A stretch of DNA of 64,000 nt from positions 62,001-126,000 of the forward strand of contig CAVQYC010000004.1 of NCBI GenBank assembly GCA_963717985.1, in the 5' to 3' direction. Every line of letters begins with the position of its first letter. Within the stretch, counting starts at the first letter, position 1. This document shows positions 42,332 to 50,289 of the stretch, one piece after another. The notes below the pieces were generated by a model, which saw only the letters and a list, made by a program, of their open reading frames with translations, was not told the origin of the DNA and ran no database searches. The translations under genes were made by a program, and so were the position numbers. Source of the stretch: BOG-1155 sp963717985 (GTDB lineage: Bacteria; Desulfobacterota; Syntrophorhabdia; Syntrophorhabdales; WCHB1-27).

Positions 42332-43686
42332 GTTGCTGCAATATAATTATGTCACCCCTTAGCTGCAATATGAAAATGTCACCCCCGCCGATAACAAGGG
42401 GCACCGAGGGGAGGTGCTCCGGTGAGAAAAGGAGTGACGTTCATGACGGAAGAGGTAAGGCGGTACGGCGTGGTAGCGGCGGCATTGGACGGCAGGATGA
42501 TGAACGGAGAGGCTGCGGCGGCGTTAGGCGTCTCCCTCCGCCAGCTAAAGAGGATCAAGGCTAAAGTGAAGAAGGAAGGACCTTCCGGAATTAAGCACGG
42601 CAACAGCGGGCGCCCTTCCTGCAGAGCTTTCCCTGCCGGGATGAAAGAGCGGGCGATGAAGCTCGCCAATGAGAAGTATTTCGACTTCAACTTCTCCCAC
42701 CTCTCGGAGATGCTGGAAGAGCAGGAAGGGATAAAGATCAACCGCGAGACCTTGCGGCAATGGCTTCGTCCTGAAGGGTTCGGAGGAAAGGTCCGGAAGC
42801 AGCGCAGACATAGGAAGAGAAGAAAACGATCGGAGAAGGAAGGCCATATGCTCTTTTTGGACGGCTCTCCCCATGCGTGGTTCGGGGAGGAAAAGACAAC
42901 GCTCCTTCTGTCTACGGACGACTCGACGGGGAAGCCTCTTTATGGGCTGTTTCGAAAGGAAGAAGACCTGGAGGGCTGTTTTGGCGTATGCAAAGAGGTC
43001 TTTGCCCGTTTCGGCCGGCCCTCGGTCTTCTATCTCGATCGGGCCTCCCAGTTTAAAACCACCCGGCATAAGAGCGATTCTGTCGAGCCTACCCAGTTCC
43101 AGAGAGCCATGAGCGAGCTGGGGATACGGCTCATCTTTGCCCATTCTGCTCAAGCCAGAGGAAGAGGCGAGAGGATCAACAGGACCTTCCAGGACAGGCT
43201 TGTCGCTGAGCTTCGGCTTAAGAATATCGCCGACCGCGAAGGGGCGACGAAGTATCTGAACGAAACCTTCATCCCCAAGTACGCTCGGCTCTTCGGCGTT
43301 GCCCCGGAAGACCCGAAGCCTGCATGGAGACCGCTTCCTCAAGACGCGGACATGCGGAACATCCTTTGTAAGCGATATGAGGCAAAGGTCAATTACGACA
43401 ACACGATCTCGGTCGACGGACAGGCGATCCAACTGTTCCCGACAAAGACGAGGCTGAGCTTTGCCAAGGCTTCCGTTACGGCGAATCATTGGCTCGACGG
43501 AAGCTGGCATGTCTTTCATCATACGGCGGGAGAGGTTCCCTGCAAGCCTATCGAAGGACGCGTCCGGCCGGGGTCCTACATGCGCCCAGGGCCGGCGAGC
43601 GAAGCGAGAGCGTCTCTATGAAAAGGGCCAAGGGGGGGTGACATATTCACGTTGCAAAAAGGGTGACATTTTTATGTTGCAATAAC
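42332..43686 (+). mobile_element. IS1202-type insertion sequence, copy 1 (1355 bp)
   Basis: The ends are imperfect inverted repeats: GTTGCTGCAATATAATTATG at the left, and the right end read inward begins GTTATTGCAACATAAAAATG. Both ends carry two tandem copies of a motif with GCAA...ATGTCACCC, probable transposase binding sites. It is flanked by an 18-bp target duplication; long duplications are typical of this family. Confidence 0.85.
42443..43621 (+). CDS. IS1202-family transposase, copy 1
   Basis: 392 residues. An N-terminal helix-turn-helix (AALGVSLRQLKRIKAKV) is followed by an rve/DDE integrase core: FLDGSPHAWFGE (first Asp), STDDSTGKPLYG, VFYLDRASQFKT (second acidic region) and HSAQARGRGERINRTFQDRL with the catalytic Glu. 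The layout is that of IS1202/ISNCY transposases. ATG 42443 has GGAG at eight-base spacing; the frame is open to a GTG at 42422. Intact. Confidence 0.88.
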   Translation: MTEEVRRYGVVAAALDGRMMNGEAAAALGVSLRQLKRIKAKVKKEGPSGIKHGNSGRPSCRAFPAGMKERAMKLANEKYFDFNFSHLSEMLEEQEGIKINRETLRQWLRPEGFGGKVRKQRRHRKRRKRSEKEGHMLFLDGSPHAWFGEEKTTLLLSTDDSTGKPLYGLFRKEEDLEGCFGVCKEVFARFGRPSVFYLDRASQFKTTRHKSDSVEPTQFQRAMSELGIRLIFAHSAQARGRGERINRTFQDRLVAELRLKNIADREGATKYLNETFIPKYARLFGVAPEDPKPAWRPLPQDADMRNILCKRYEAKVNYDNTISVDGQAIQLFPTKTRLSFAKASVTANHWLDGSWHVFHHTAGEVPCKPIEGRVRPGSYMRPGPASEARASL

Positions 43687-43705
43687 ACATAAATCTTTCC
43701 AATTT

Positions 43706-45060
43706 GTTGCTGCAATATAATTATGTCACCCCTTAGCTGCAATATGAAAATGTCACCCCCGCCGATAACAAGGGGCACCGAGGGGAGGTGCTCCGGTGAG
43801 AAAAGGAGTGACGTTCATGACGGAAGAGGTAAGGCGGTACGGCGTGGTAGCGGCGGCATTGGACGGCAGGATGATGAACGGAGAGGCTGCGGCGGCGTTA
43901 GGCGTCTCCCTCCGCCAGCTAAAGAGGATCAAGGCTAAAGTGAAGAAGGAAGGACCTTCCGGAATTAAGCACGGCAACAGCGGGCGCCCTTCCTGCAGAG
44001 CTTTCCCTGCCGGGATGAAAGAGCGGGCGATGAAGCTCGCCAATGAGAAGTATTTCGACTTCAACTTCTCCCACCTCTCGGAGATGCTGGAAGAGCAGGA
44101 AGGGATAAAGATCAACCGCGAGACCTTGCGGCAATGGCTTCGTCCTGAAGGGTTCGGAGGAAAGGTCCGGAAGCAGCGCAGACATAGGAAGAGAAGAAAA
44201 CGATCGGAGAAGGAAGGCCATATGCTCTTTTTGGACGGCTCTCCCCATGCGTGGTTCGGGGAGGAAAAGACAACGCTCCTTCTGTCTACGGACGACTCGA
44301 CGGGGAAGCCTCTTTATGGGCTGTTTCGAAAGGAAGAAGACCTGGAGGGCTGTTTTGGCGTATGCAAAGAGGTCTTTGCCCGTTTCGGCCGGCCCTCGGT
44401 CTTCTATCTCGATCGGGCCTCCCAGTTTAAAACCACCCGGCATAAGAGCGATTCTGTCGAGCCTACCCAGTTCCAGAGAGCCATGAGCGAGCTGGGGATA
44501 CGGCTCATCTTTGCCCATTCTGCTCAAGCCAGAGGAAGAGGCGAGAGGATCAACAGGACCTTCCAGGACAGGCTTGTCGCTGAGCTTCGGCTTAAGAATA
44601 TCGCCGACCGCGAAGGGGCGACGAAGTATCTGAACGAAACCTTCATCCCCAAGTACGCTCGGCTCTTCGGCGTTGCCCCGGAAGACCCGAAGCCTGCATG
44701 GAGACCGCTTCCTCAAGACGCGGACATGCGGAACATCCTTTGTAAGCGATATGAGGCAAAGGTCAATTACGACAACACGATCTCGGTCGACGGACAGGCG
44801 ATCCAACTGTTCCCGACAAAGACGAGGCTGAGCTTTGCCAAGGCTTCCGTTACGGCGAATCATTGGCTCGACGGAAGCTGGCATGTCTTTCATCATACGG
44901 CGGGAGAGGTTCCCTGCAAGCCTATCGAAGGACGCGTCCGGCCGGGGTCCTACATGCGCCCAGGGCCGGCGAGCGAAGCGAGAGCGTCTCTATGAAAAGG
45001 GCCAAGGGGGGGTGACATATTCACGTTGCAAAAAGGGTGACATTTTTATGTTGCAATAAC
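43706..45060 (+). mobile_element. IS1202-type insertion sequence, copy 2 (1355 bp)
   Basis: Same length and, over every stretch I compared, the same sequence as copy 1, in the same orientation, 1374 bases along. It shares the middle 18-bp repeat with copy 1. Either the element inserted into its own target duplication, or the unit was duplicated, or the assembly doubled it. Confidence 0.85.
43817..44995 (+). CDS. IS1202-family transposase, copy 2
   Basis: 392 residues, identical in translation to copy 1, with the same HTH and DDE landmarks and the same GGAG-ATG start. Both genes are intact, so either could supply transposase for both elements. Identity of the copies means the event is recent. 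Confidence 0.88.
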   Translation: MTEEVRRYGVVAAALDGRMMNGEAAAALGVSLRQLKRIKAKVKKEGPSGIKHGNSGRPSCRAFPAGMKERAMKLANEKYFDFNFSHLSEMLEEQEGIKINRETLRQWLRPEGFGGKVRKQRRHRKRRKRSEKEGHMLFLDGSPHAWFGEEKTTLLLSTDDSTGKPLYGLFRKEEDLEGCFGVCKEVFARFGRPSVFYLDRASQFKTTRHKSDSVEPTQFQRAMSELGIRLIFAHSAQARGRGERINRTFQDRLVAELRLKNIADREGATKYLNETFIPKYARLFGVAPEDPKPAWRPLPQDADMRNILCKRYEAKVNYDNTISVDGQAIQLFPTKTRLSFAKASVTANHWLDGSWHVFHHTAGEVPCKPIEGRVRPGSYMRPGPASEARASL

Positions 45061-45177
45061 ACATAAATCTTTCCAATTCCGGAGTATCGCGAAAATAATG
45101 ACGTGCGGGGAAAAACAATACAATATGTCACAAATCAATACAAGGTTTGTTTTAATTGTGTTATATCTAGTCATGTA

Positions 45178-45234
45178 GCCGGCACTCCCGAAGCTGTCCC
45201 GCGACTGCGGGGAAGAATACGGGTGAGGGTGCAA
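45178..45234 (+). promoter_or_regulatory. Structured leader upstream of tonB
   Basis: GTCCCGCGACTGCGGGGA folds as a TCCCGC/GCGGGGA hairpin, enclosed by GCAC/GTGC and CCCG/CGGG pairings. The CCGGCAC and GTCCCGC-ACTG phrases look like part of the cobalamin riboswitch core, but the B12 box and the upstream arms are absent. It could be a remnant or an unrelated attenuator. The IS1202 pair ends 100 bases upstream. Confidence 0.4.
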
Positions 45235-45253
45235 TTATGATCATAGGACTGAA

Positions 45254-46141
45254 ATGAACCGGCAACTTCTCCCGGGACGTTTTTCCCGGCAGGCGGGACA
45301 AGTCGGCGGACCTGGATTGTCCGGTCAAAATAAGCGGAAGGCTTGGGGGCTGATTGAATTGACCGGCAACATAGGCTGGGCGAAGTGCGCCGCGGCCGCC
45401 ATAGTCTTTCATGCTGCGGTGCTCTCTATTCCTTTGTCTTTTTCGAAGGTCTCTCATAACGTTAAGGAGCGGCTCATAGGCGTCGTCCTTGTGAGAGAGG
45501 AGACACCCCTTGCGTCGCCGGTCCTGAAGGCAAAACAGCCGAGGATTACGCCACCCCCATCCCGCCGGGAAGCACGAACCGAACCTCCCGCCCCGAAGGG
45601 GGTGCCGGCGCCCACGAACCAGGCGACCGGCCAGATTGAAAAAAAAGGGGAGTCAGGGTCCCATGGCGCGGGAAACGGACCCGACGAACATATCGCTTCC
45701 CAAGTTTCCCCGGGCCCGTCAAACAGCGAAGGGGCAGGCATGGCCGGCGCGAACAGCGCCGGGGGCAATGTCGGTATCGGCAGCGGGGTCAGCGGGAATG
45801 GACCCGGGTCAGGTGGGCATGGAACAGGAAGTGGGGGGAGAGGCGGTCCTGTGGAGGCCCGCTTCAGCGATGTTGATGGCCCCAGGTTCGTCCACCATGA
45901 GCCGCCCGAGTATCCGCCGGGGGCCAGGAGGCTAGGCAGAGAGGGGAAAGTCGTCCTCGTGATCACGATCGATGAAAAGGGTAAGCCGATCGGGGTGGAC
46001 GTAGTTGAAGCGACGGATCAGAGGTTCGCCCGGTCTGCGATGGAAGCGCTCAAGAAATCAACGTTCTTACCCGCGAAAAGAAACGGTGTTCCTGTTGTCA
46101 GCAGGGCTACCCTACCCGTACGCTTTGCCATAGAGCAGTAA
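45254..46141 (+). CDS. tonB: TonB-family energy transducer with Gly-rich linker (first)
   Basis: 295 residues. An N-terminal membrane helix (CAAAAIVFHAAVLSIPL) is followed by a Pro/Glu/Lys section and then a Gly/Ser/Asn-rich linker (about residues 160-200). The C-terminal TonB domain reads EYPPGARRLGREGKVVLVITID, VDVVEATDQRFARSAMEAL and FLPAKRNGVPVVSRATLPV. It transmits proton-motive force to outer-membrane receptors. The Gly-rich linker replaces much of the usual Pro-Glu/Pro-Lys rod. It heads a plus-strand run with the ECF transporter genes. Confidence 0.88.
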   Translation: MNRQLLPGRFSRQAGQVGGPGLSGQNKRKAWGLIELTGNIGWAKCAAAAIVFHAAVLSIPLSFSKVSHNVKERLIGVVLVREETPLASPVLKAKQPRITPPPSRREARTEPPAPKGVPAPTNQATGQIEKKGESGSHGAGNGPDEHIASQVSPGPSNSEGAGMAGANSAGGNVGIGSGVSGNGPGSGGHGTGSGGRGGPVEARFSDVDGPRFVHHEPPEYPPGARRLGREGKVVLVITIDEKGKPIGVDVVEATDQRFARSAMEALKKSTFLPAKRNGVPVVSRATLPVRFAIEQ

Positions 46142-46196
46142 GCGGGATGCACGCCGGCGTATCCGAAATGTTTTTTCGATGATGGGGTAGCCATCC

Positions 46197-47582
46197 ATGA
46201 AGTCTATTGCCGTAGAGGTAGCCAATTTGTCCTATAGATATCCCGGGGGCCGGGCCGATGCCCTGCGAGGCATATCGCTTTCCGTGGACCGGGGGGAGTG
46301 TGTCTGCCTGGCAGGCCCGTCGGGATGCGGAAAGAGCACGCTCCTTCTCGCTATCTCAGACCTGCTCAAAAACGGAGAAAGCAGGGGAGCATGTCGCCTC
46401 GACGCTCCCGACGGAAGCCCTTTCGTGGGGATCGTCTTCCAAAACGCGGAATCACAAATCCTTTCTACCACTGTTGCCGACGAGGTGGCTTTCGGACCCA
46501 CGACGCTGGGGGTTCCGGCCGAAAAGATCGACGAAAGGATCAGGCGCGCACTCAAGGCAGTCGGCCTTTCAGGTTACGAGGCAAGAAACGTGGAAGCCCT
46601 CTCGGCCGGCGAGAAACATCGGCTCACCCTGGCATCGGTCCTTTCCATGGAACCGTCCCTGCTCCTCCTGGATGAGCCGGCGGCGCAGTTGGATGCACGG
46701 GGAAAGGAGGCTCTCAGGGCGATTCTCAAGGAGTTGAAAGAGCAATGCTACACGATCATCGTCGTCGATCACGACACACGGCCTTACAGGGACATTGCCG
46801 ACCGGTTTCTTCTTATGGATGCCGGCAGGATCGAAAGGGAGACGAGAGTGGCGCCCTCCGTGGAGGCAGACGCCATGGACCACGGCCGCCAACTGCGCCG
46901 GCAGCCTGAAAAGGGTGATCGGCCCGTTATCGGCCTCGACAGGATATGCTTTTCACGACAGAAAGGGCGCCCGGTGATCGCCGATCTTTCTCTGGATGTT
47001 TACGCCGGTGAGCGGGTCCACATATGCGGGCTGAACGGCGCGGGTAAATCGACTCTCTTCATGTTGATTACGGGCTTACTCCGCCCCGATTCAGGGGTCC
47101 TCAGCGTCTTGGGTTTGACGCAGCCAAAGCCGGAAAGCCTGCGGGGAAAGGTCGGACTATTGCTGCAAAACCCGGTGCGCCAAATCTTTGAGGAGACCGT
47201 CTACGAGGAGGTGGCCTTCTCTTTGAAACGACAAGGCCTTTCCGTTCCGGAGATTCACGGCCGCACCCTGGATGCCCTGGGCTTGTGCGATTTGCTGGAG
47301 ATGCGTGACAGGTCCCCCTTTACCTTGAGTTACGGGGAAAAACATCGGGTCACTCTGGCCTCCCTGATGGCGCTCAGACCCAAGGTGCTGCTCCTCGATG
47401 AGCCTTTTTCGGGGCTGGAATTCGAGTTCAGGCACCGGATACTCGACGCACTGATCGATTACGGTGAGCGGAACGACTCTGCTATCATCGTCACCTCCCA
47501 CGACCCGCTCATCGATTCTTGTTGGGCGGATCGCTCCTTTACAATCGAGGAGGGGAGACTGAGGGGAACCTTGACGATATGA
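46197..47582 (+). CDS. ECF transporter double ATPase (EcfA1-EcfA2 fused)
   Basis: 461 residues with two ABC cassettes. First: Walker A GPSGCGKST, Q-loop VFQNAESQ, signature LSAGEKHRLTLA, Walker B LLLLDEPAAQLD, and switch His in VVDHD. Second: GLNGAGKST, LLQNPVRQIFEETVYEEVAF, LSYGEKHRVTLA, VLLLDEPFSGLE and TSHDP. Both cassettes look complete. It powers uptake of a vitamin or metal with the T and S components that follow. The stop overlaps the EcfT start (ATGA). Confidence 0.9.
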   Translation: MKSIAVEVANLSYRYPGGRADALRGISLSVDRGECVCLAGPSGCGKSTLLLAISDLLKNGESRGACRLDAPDGSPFVGIVFQNAESQILSTTVADEVAFGPTTLGVPAEKIDERIRRALKAVGLSGYEARNVEALSAGEKHRLTLASVLSMEPSLLLLDEPAAQLDARGKEALRAILKELKEQCYTIIVVDHDTRPYRDIADRFLLMDAGRIERETRVAPSVEADAMDHGRQLRRQPEKGDRPVIGLDRICFSRQKGRPVIADLSLDVYAGERVHICGLNGAGKSTLFMLITGLLRPDSGVLSVLGLTQPKPESLRGKVGLLLQNPVRQIFEETVYEEVAFSLKRQGLSVPEIHGRTLDALGLCDLLEMRDRSPFTLSYGEKHRVTLASLMALRPKVLLLDEPFSGLEFEFRHRILDALIDYGERNDSAIIVTSHDPLIDSCWADRSFTIEEGRLRGTLTI

Positions 47583-48982
47583 AAGAGTACGGGGCCCTGC
47601 GCAATGCCTTTCAGTTTCAGTATCACGACTCCCCCGTCCACCGTCTCGGCGGGGGCTGGAAGATTATCTTCGCCCTTGGTTTTTCGGCCGCTGCCGTAGC
47701 GGCCCGTGGCCCGTGGACCATAGCCGGCCTGCTGGCTGCCCTCATCGGTCTCTACGGAATTGCGAGGCTTGGACTGACCGGGTTGTGGGGCGACCTTCGC
47801 CTCTTTCTGCTTCAGGTCCCCATCATTGTTGGCCTCTACACGCTAAGGTACGGGGTGGCAGGCGGGTTGGGTACGGGCTTGAAGATTGCCTTTCAGATAC
47901 TCCTCTTTTTCCTGCCGGGGGCCCTTTTCCTGCGTACGACCCGGAGTTCCGAGATTATGGCCGGCTTAAGAAAGGTCATGCCCGTAAGCATGGTCTTCAT
48001 CATCTCTACCAGTCTCCGCTTCGTCCCCTTTTTTGTGCGGGAGATCGAGGAGATCGCTCTTATGCAGAGGCTTCGCGGGGCCTCCGTCGCGCCCCGTGAT
48101 CTCATAAACCCCCTTAACTGGAAGGACCTGTTCAATTGCCTCTTCGTGCCCCTCCTGATCCGGGCAATCAAGACGGCTGAAGAAGCCGCCCTTTCCGCCG
48201 AAGCGAGGGGTTTCGGGGCCGACTACGGGACACAGAAACAAAAGGAGAAACAGATGAAAGTCTACATTTCCATCGACGACACCGACAACAAAGAGAGCTT
48301 CGGGACCGGAAAGATGGCGCGAATGCTTGCCGAAAGCCTCGTCGAGCAAGGGCTTATCGGCAACCCGAGTGTCACACGCCACCAGTTTCTCATCCATCCC
48401 GATATTCCGTACACCTCCCACAATAGCTGCGCCAACATAGAGGCCGACGGCGAGGCGAAGGACATGGCCCGCATCTTCGATTTCTCGAAAGACTTCCTCG
48501 CCTCTCATTTTCACACGGACGCAAACCCGGGCCTCTGCGTGCGGGAGGGAGAAGGGGTGCCCGGCGAGCTTGTCGCTTTCGGTTGCCGCGCCCAGACGGA
48601 AGTGATCGGCATCGAAGAGGCGCGGGAACTGGCTGCCCGACTCAGGCTTCTTACCTGGTGGTGCGGCAAAACGGGACAGGGCATTATCGGCGCAATGGGG
48701 GGAATTGGCTTGCGGAGTACCGGAAGCGACGGTCGTTTCATCGGCGCCGAGGGCGTCAGGGACATCAAGGGTAGCGTCACCGTCTCTGAAATCTGCAAAA
48801 AGACTGCTATCACCAAGGTGGTCACGTCAAATGGCGACGTACTCGATGACGAGGAAATGGTCAACACCCTGGATTGGGTCCGCCCGGACCTGGTCGATGG
48901 CGCCATTGTCCTCACTGTGTTGAAAGAGGAGGGAGAATGGAGAACTATAGAGAAAGCAAAGAGAAAAAAGAAAGCCTCGTGA
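47579..48982 (+). CDS. EcfT transmembrane component fused in frame to a TiaS-like domain protein
   Basis: 467 residues. The first 225 are an EcfT/CbiQ protein with several membrane helices and the coupling motifs near LMQRLRGASVAP and ALSAEARGFGAD. From residue 226 a soluble domain starts MKVYISIDDTDNKESFGTGK, the ISIDDTDN signature of TiaS-like proteins (N-terminal, ATP-binding-like), continuing through HNSCANIEADG and GAMGGIGLRSTG. An AAGGAG site and ATG at 48254 precede the second part, so it may also be made separately, or the fusion may be due to a lost stop. TiaS itself modifies archaeal tRNA; bacterial homologues beside transporters have no known role that I can name. Confidence 0.78.
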   Translation: MKEYGALRNAFQFQYHDSPVHRLGGGWKIIFALGFSAAAVAARGPWTIAGLLAALIGLYGIARLGLTGLWGDLRLFLLQVPIIVGLYTLRYGVAGGLGTGLKIAFQILLFFLPGALFLRTTRSSEIMAGLRKVMPVSMVFIISTSLRFVPFFVREIEEIALMQRLRGASVAPRDLINPLNWKDLFNCLFVPLLIRAIKTAEEAALSAEARGFGADYGTQKQKEKQMKVYISIDDTDNKESFGTGKMARMLAESLVEQGLIGNPSVTRHQFLIHPDIPYTSHNSCANIEADGEAKDMARIFDFSKDFLASHFHTDANPGLCVREGEGVPGELVAFGCRAQTEVIGIEEARELAARLRLLTWWCGKTGQGIIGAMGGIGLRSTGSDGRFIGAEGVRDIKGSVTVSEICKKTAITKVVTSNGDVLDDEEMVNTLDWVRPDLVDGAIVLTVLKEEGEWRTIEKAKRKKKAS

Positions 48983-49530
48983 ATCGATGGGATCGCTATT
49001 TCTTTAAGAGGTTTTCCCTGAAAGATGCAATCTTTCTGGGGTTTTGTGCAACTTTTATCGTCATCACCCGAGCCGGGCTAAGACTTCACCTGAATATTCC
49101 CGGCCACGCCATGTTCTTTATGTGCTTTTTTCTTCTGCTCGCGGTAGGTTGCGTCCCCAGGATGTGGGCAGCGACCATTGTGGGCCTGGTGGCCGGTGTT
49201 GTGGCGGTTCTGCTGGGGATGGGACAGGGCGGACCGATCATGCTGCTGAGATTCCTCTTTCCGGCCATTATCGTTGACTGCAGCCGCCTCGTCTACCCGC
49301 GCCTGACCACGAGCTTCCTCGCCTGTGCGGTCGTAGGCGTCATTGCAGCGGCAAGCCGGTTCGTGACGATCGTCGTACCCGACATGCTGGCCGGTATGGA
49401 CTGGGCCGTGGTAGCAGGACATGCTGCCGTGAGCACGCTCATGGGTATGGCCTTCGGCGGACTAGGTTCCCTCATCGTGCCGACCATCGTGCGTCGTCTC
49501 CGGGCTCACCACATGGTGGAGCCCGGTTAG
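48937..49530 (+). CDS. Probable ECF transporter substrate-binding (S) component
   Basis: 198 residues with about five or six membrane helices (AIFLGFCATFIVITRAG, AMFFMCFFLLLAVGCV, WAATIVGLVAGVVAVLLGMG, TTSFLACAVVGVIAAASR and AVSTLMGMAFGGLGSLIVP). Size and helix count fit an S component, and it follows EcfA and EcfT directly, overlapping the EcfT fusion by 46 bases. GAGGAGGGAG precedes ATG 48937. The substrate (cobalt, nickel, thiamin precursor or other) is not readable. Confidence 0.68.
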   Translation: MENYRESKEKKESLVNRWDRYFFKRFSLKDAIFLGFCATFIVITRAGLRLHLNIPGHAMFFMCFFLLLAVGCVPRMWAATIVGLVAGVVAVLLGMGQGGPIMLLRFLFPAIIVDCSRLVYPRLTTSFLACAVVGVIAAASRFVTIVVPDMLAGMDWAVVAGHAAVSTLMGMAFGGLGSLIVPTIVRRLRAHHMVEPG

Positions 49531-50289
49531 CGCGTCAGCAATCCGGTTTATCTTGACTGCGGCCCCCGATTCGGGGAAAAGGCTCACGAGTACGGTCTGC
49601 TTCATGATAGAACGGGCGACGACTTCATCAAAGGGAATGCTGCCGAGATGCCGGGGGGAGAAGTTGAGAAATCTCTTGCATATTGAATCAATGTGATTGA
49701 AAACCTTCAAGCCTTCATCGTCGTCACGCACGGAATTTACGATGATCTCGAAAGAAGTCTTCCCAAAGGTCCGGCAAATCGTTTTCATCATGGCATAGGC
49801 GTCGGTAATGCTGGTCAGGTCCTTGCTCACAACAACAAAGTTTCGCGCTGCAAAGAGGTTGAATTGGAGTACCGTATCAGAGATGCCGGCGCCTATATCG
49901 CAAAAGACGTAATCGTACCCCTCGGATACGTGCGTTATGATGTCCTTGAGCTTCTCGATATGCTCATGGAGTAACTGGGCCATCTCTCTGACACCGGAGC
50001 TTGCCGGGAGGAAGTCAAATCCCGCCTCTGTCCGTATTACTACATCACGGACATCAATATCGCCGAAGAGAACGTCTTTCAGATTCCTGCGCGGGTTTAT
50101 GCCCAGCATGATGTCAATATTCGCCAGCCCAAGATCGCAGTCTATTACGAGGACCCGTTTGCCCTTTTCCGATAGGGACGCAGCAAGGTTTATGGTGATG
50201 CACGTCTTTCCCACACCGCCTTTTCCGCTGGCCACAGAAATGATTACAGGGCTATTCCCTGCCACGGGTCTTTCCTCCGGGTACAACAT
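49462..50289 (-). CDS. MinD/ParA-family ATPase (FleN/YlxH-like)
   Basis: 275 residues. Deviant Walker A in SVASGKGGVGKTCITINLA, switch I/II in VIDCDLGLANIDIMLGI and VFCDIGAGISD. The layout matches the MinD/FleN group, which positions flagella or other polar machines. It is translationally coupled to the GGDEF gene upstream (TAATG junction). Its 3' end overlaps the convergent S-component gene by 69 bases, so one of the two C-termini may be shorter in reality, although both frames are open. Confidence 0.85.
   Translation of the reverse strand: MLYPEERPVAGNSPVIISVASGKGGVGKTCITINLAASLSEKGKRVLVIDCDLGLANIDIMLGINPRRNLKDVLFGDIDVRDVVIRTEAGFDFLPASSGVREMAQLLHEHIEKLKDIITHVSEGYDYVFCDIGAGISDTVLQFNLFAARNFVVVSKDLTSITDAYAMMKTICRTFGKTSFEIIVNSVRDDDEGLKVFNHIDSICKRFLNFSPRHLGSIPFDEVVARSIMKQTVLVSLFPESGAAVKINRIADALTGLHHVVSPETTHDGRHDEGT

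Noticed and set aside
42545..43522. A 325-residue minus-strand frame (and its twin at 43919-44896)
   Set aside because: Shadow of the IS1202-type transposase on the opposite strand.
45165..45190. A third ModE-like site before the first tonB (GTTATA-N8-TGTAG)
   Set aside because: Only the left half fits; the right half has too many mismatches.
45178..45234. A full cobalamin riboswitch upstream of tonB
   Set aside because: The B12 box and the upstream GGTGAA-type arm are absent, so only a fragment-like resemblance is reported.
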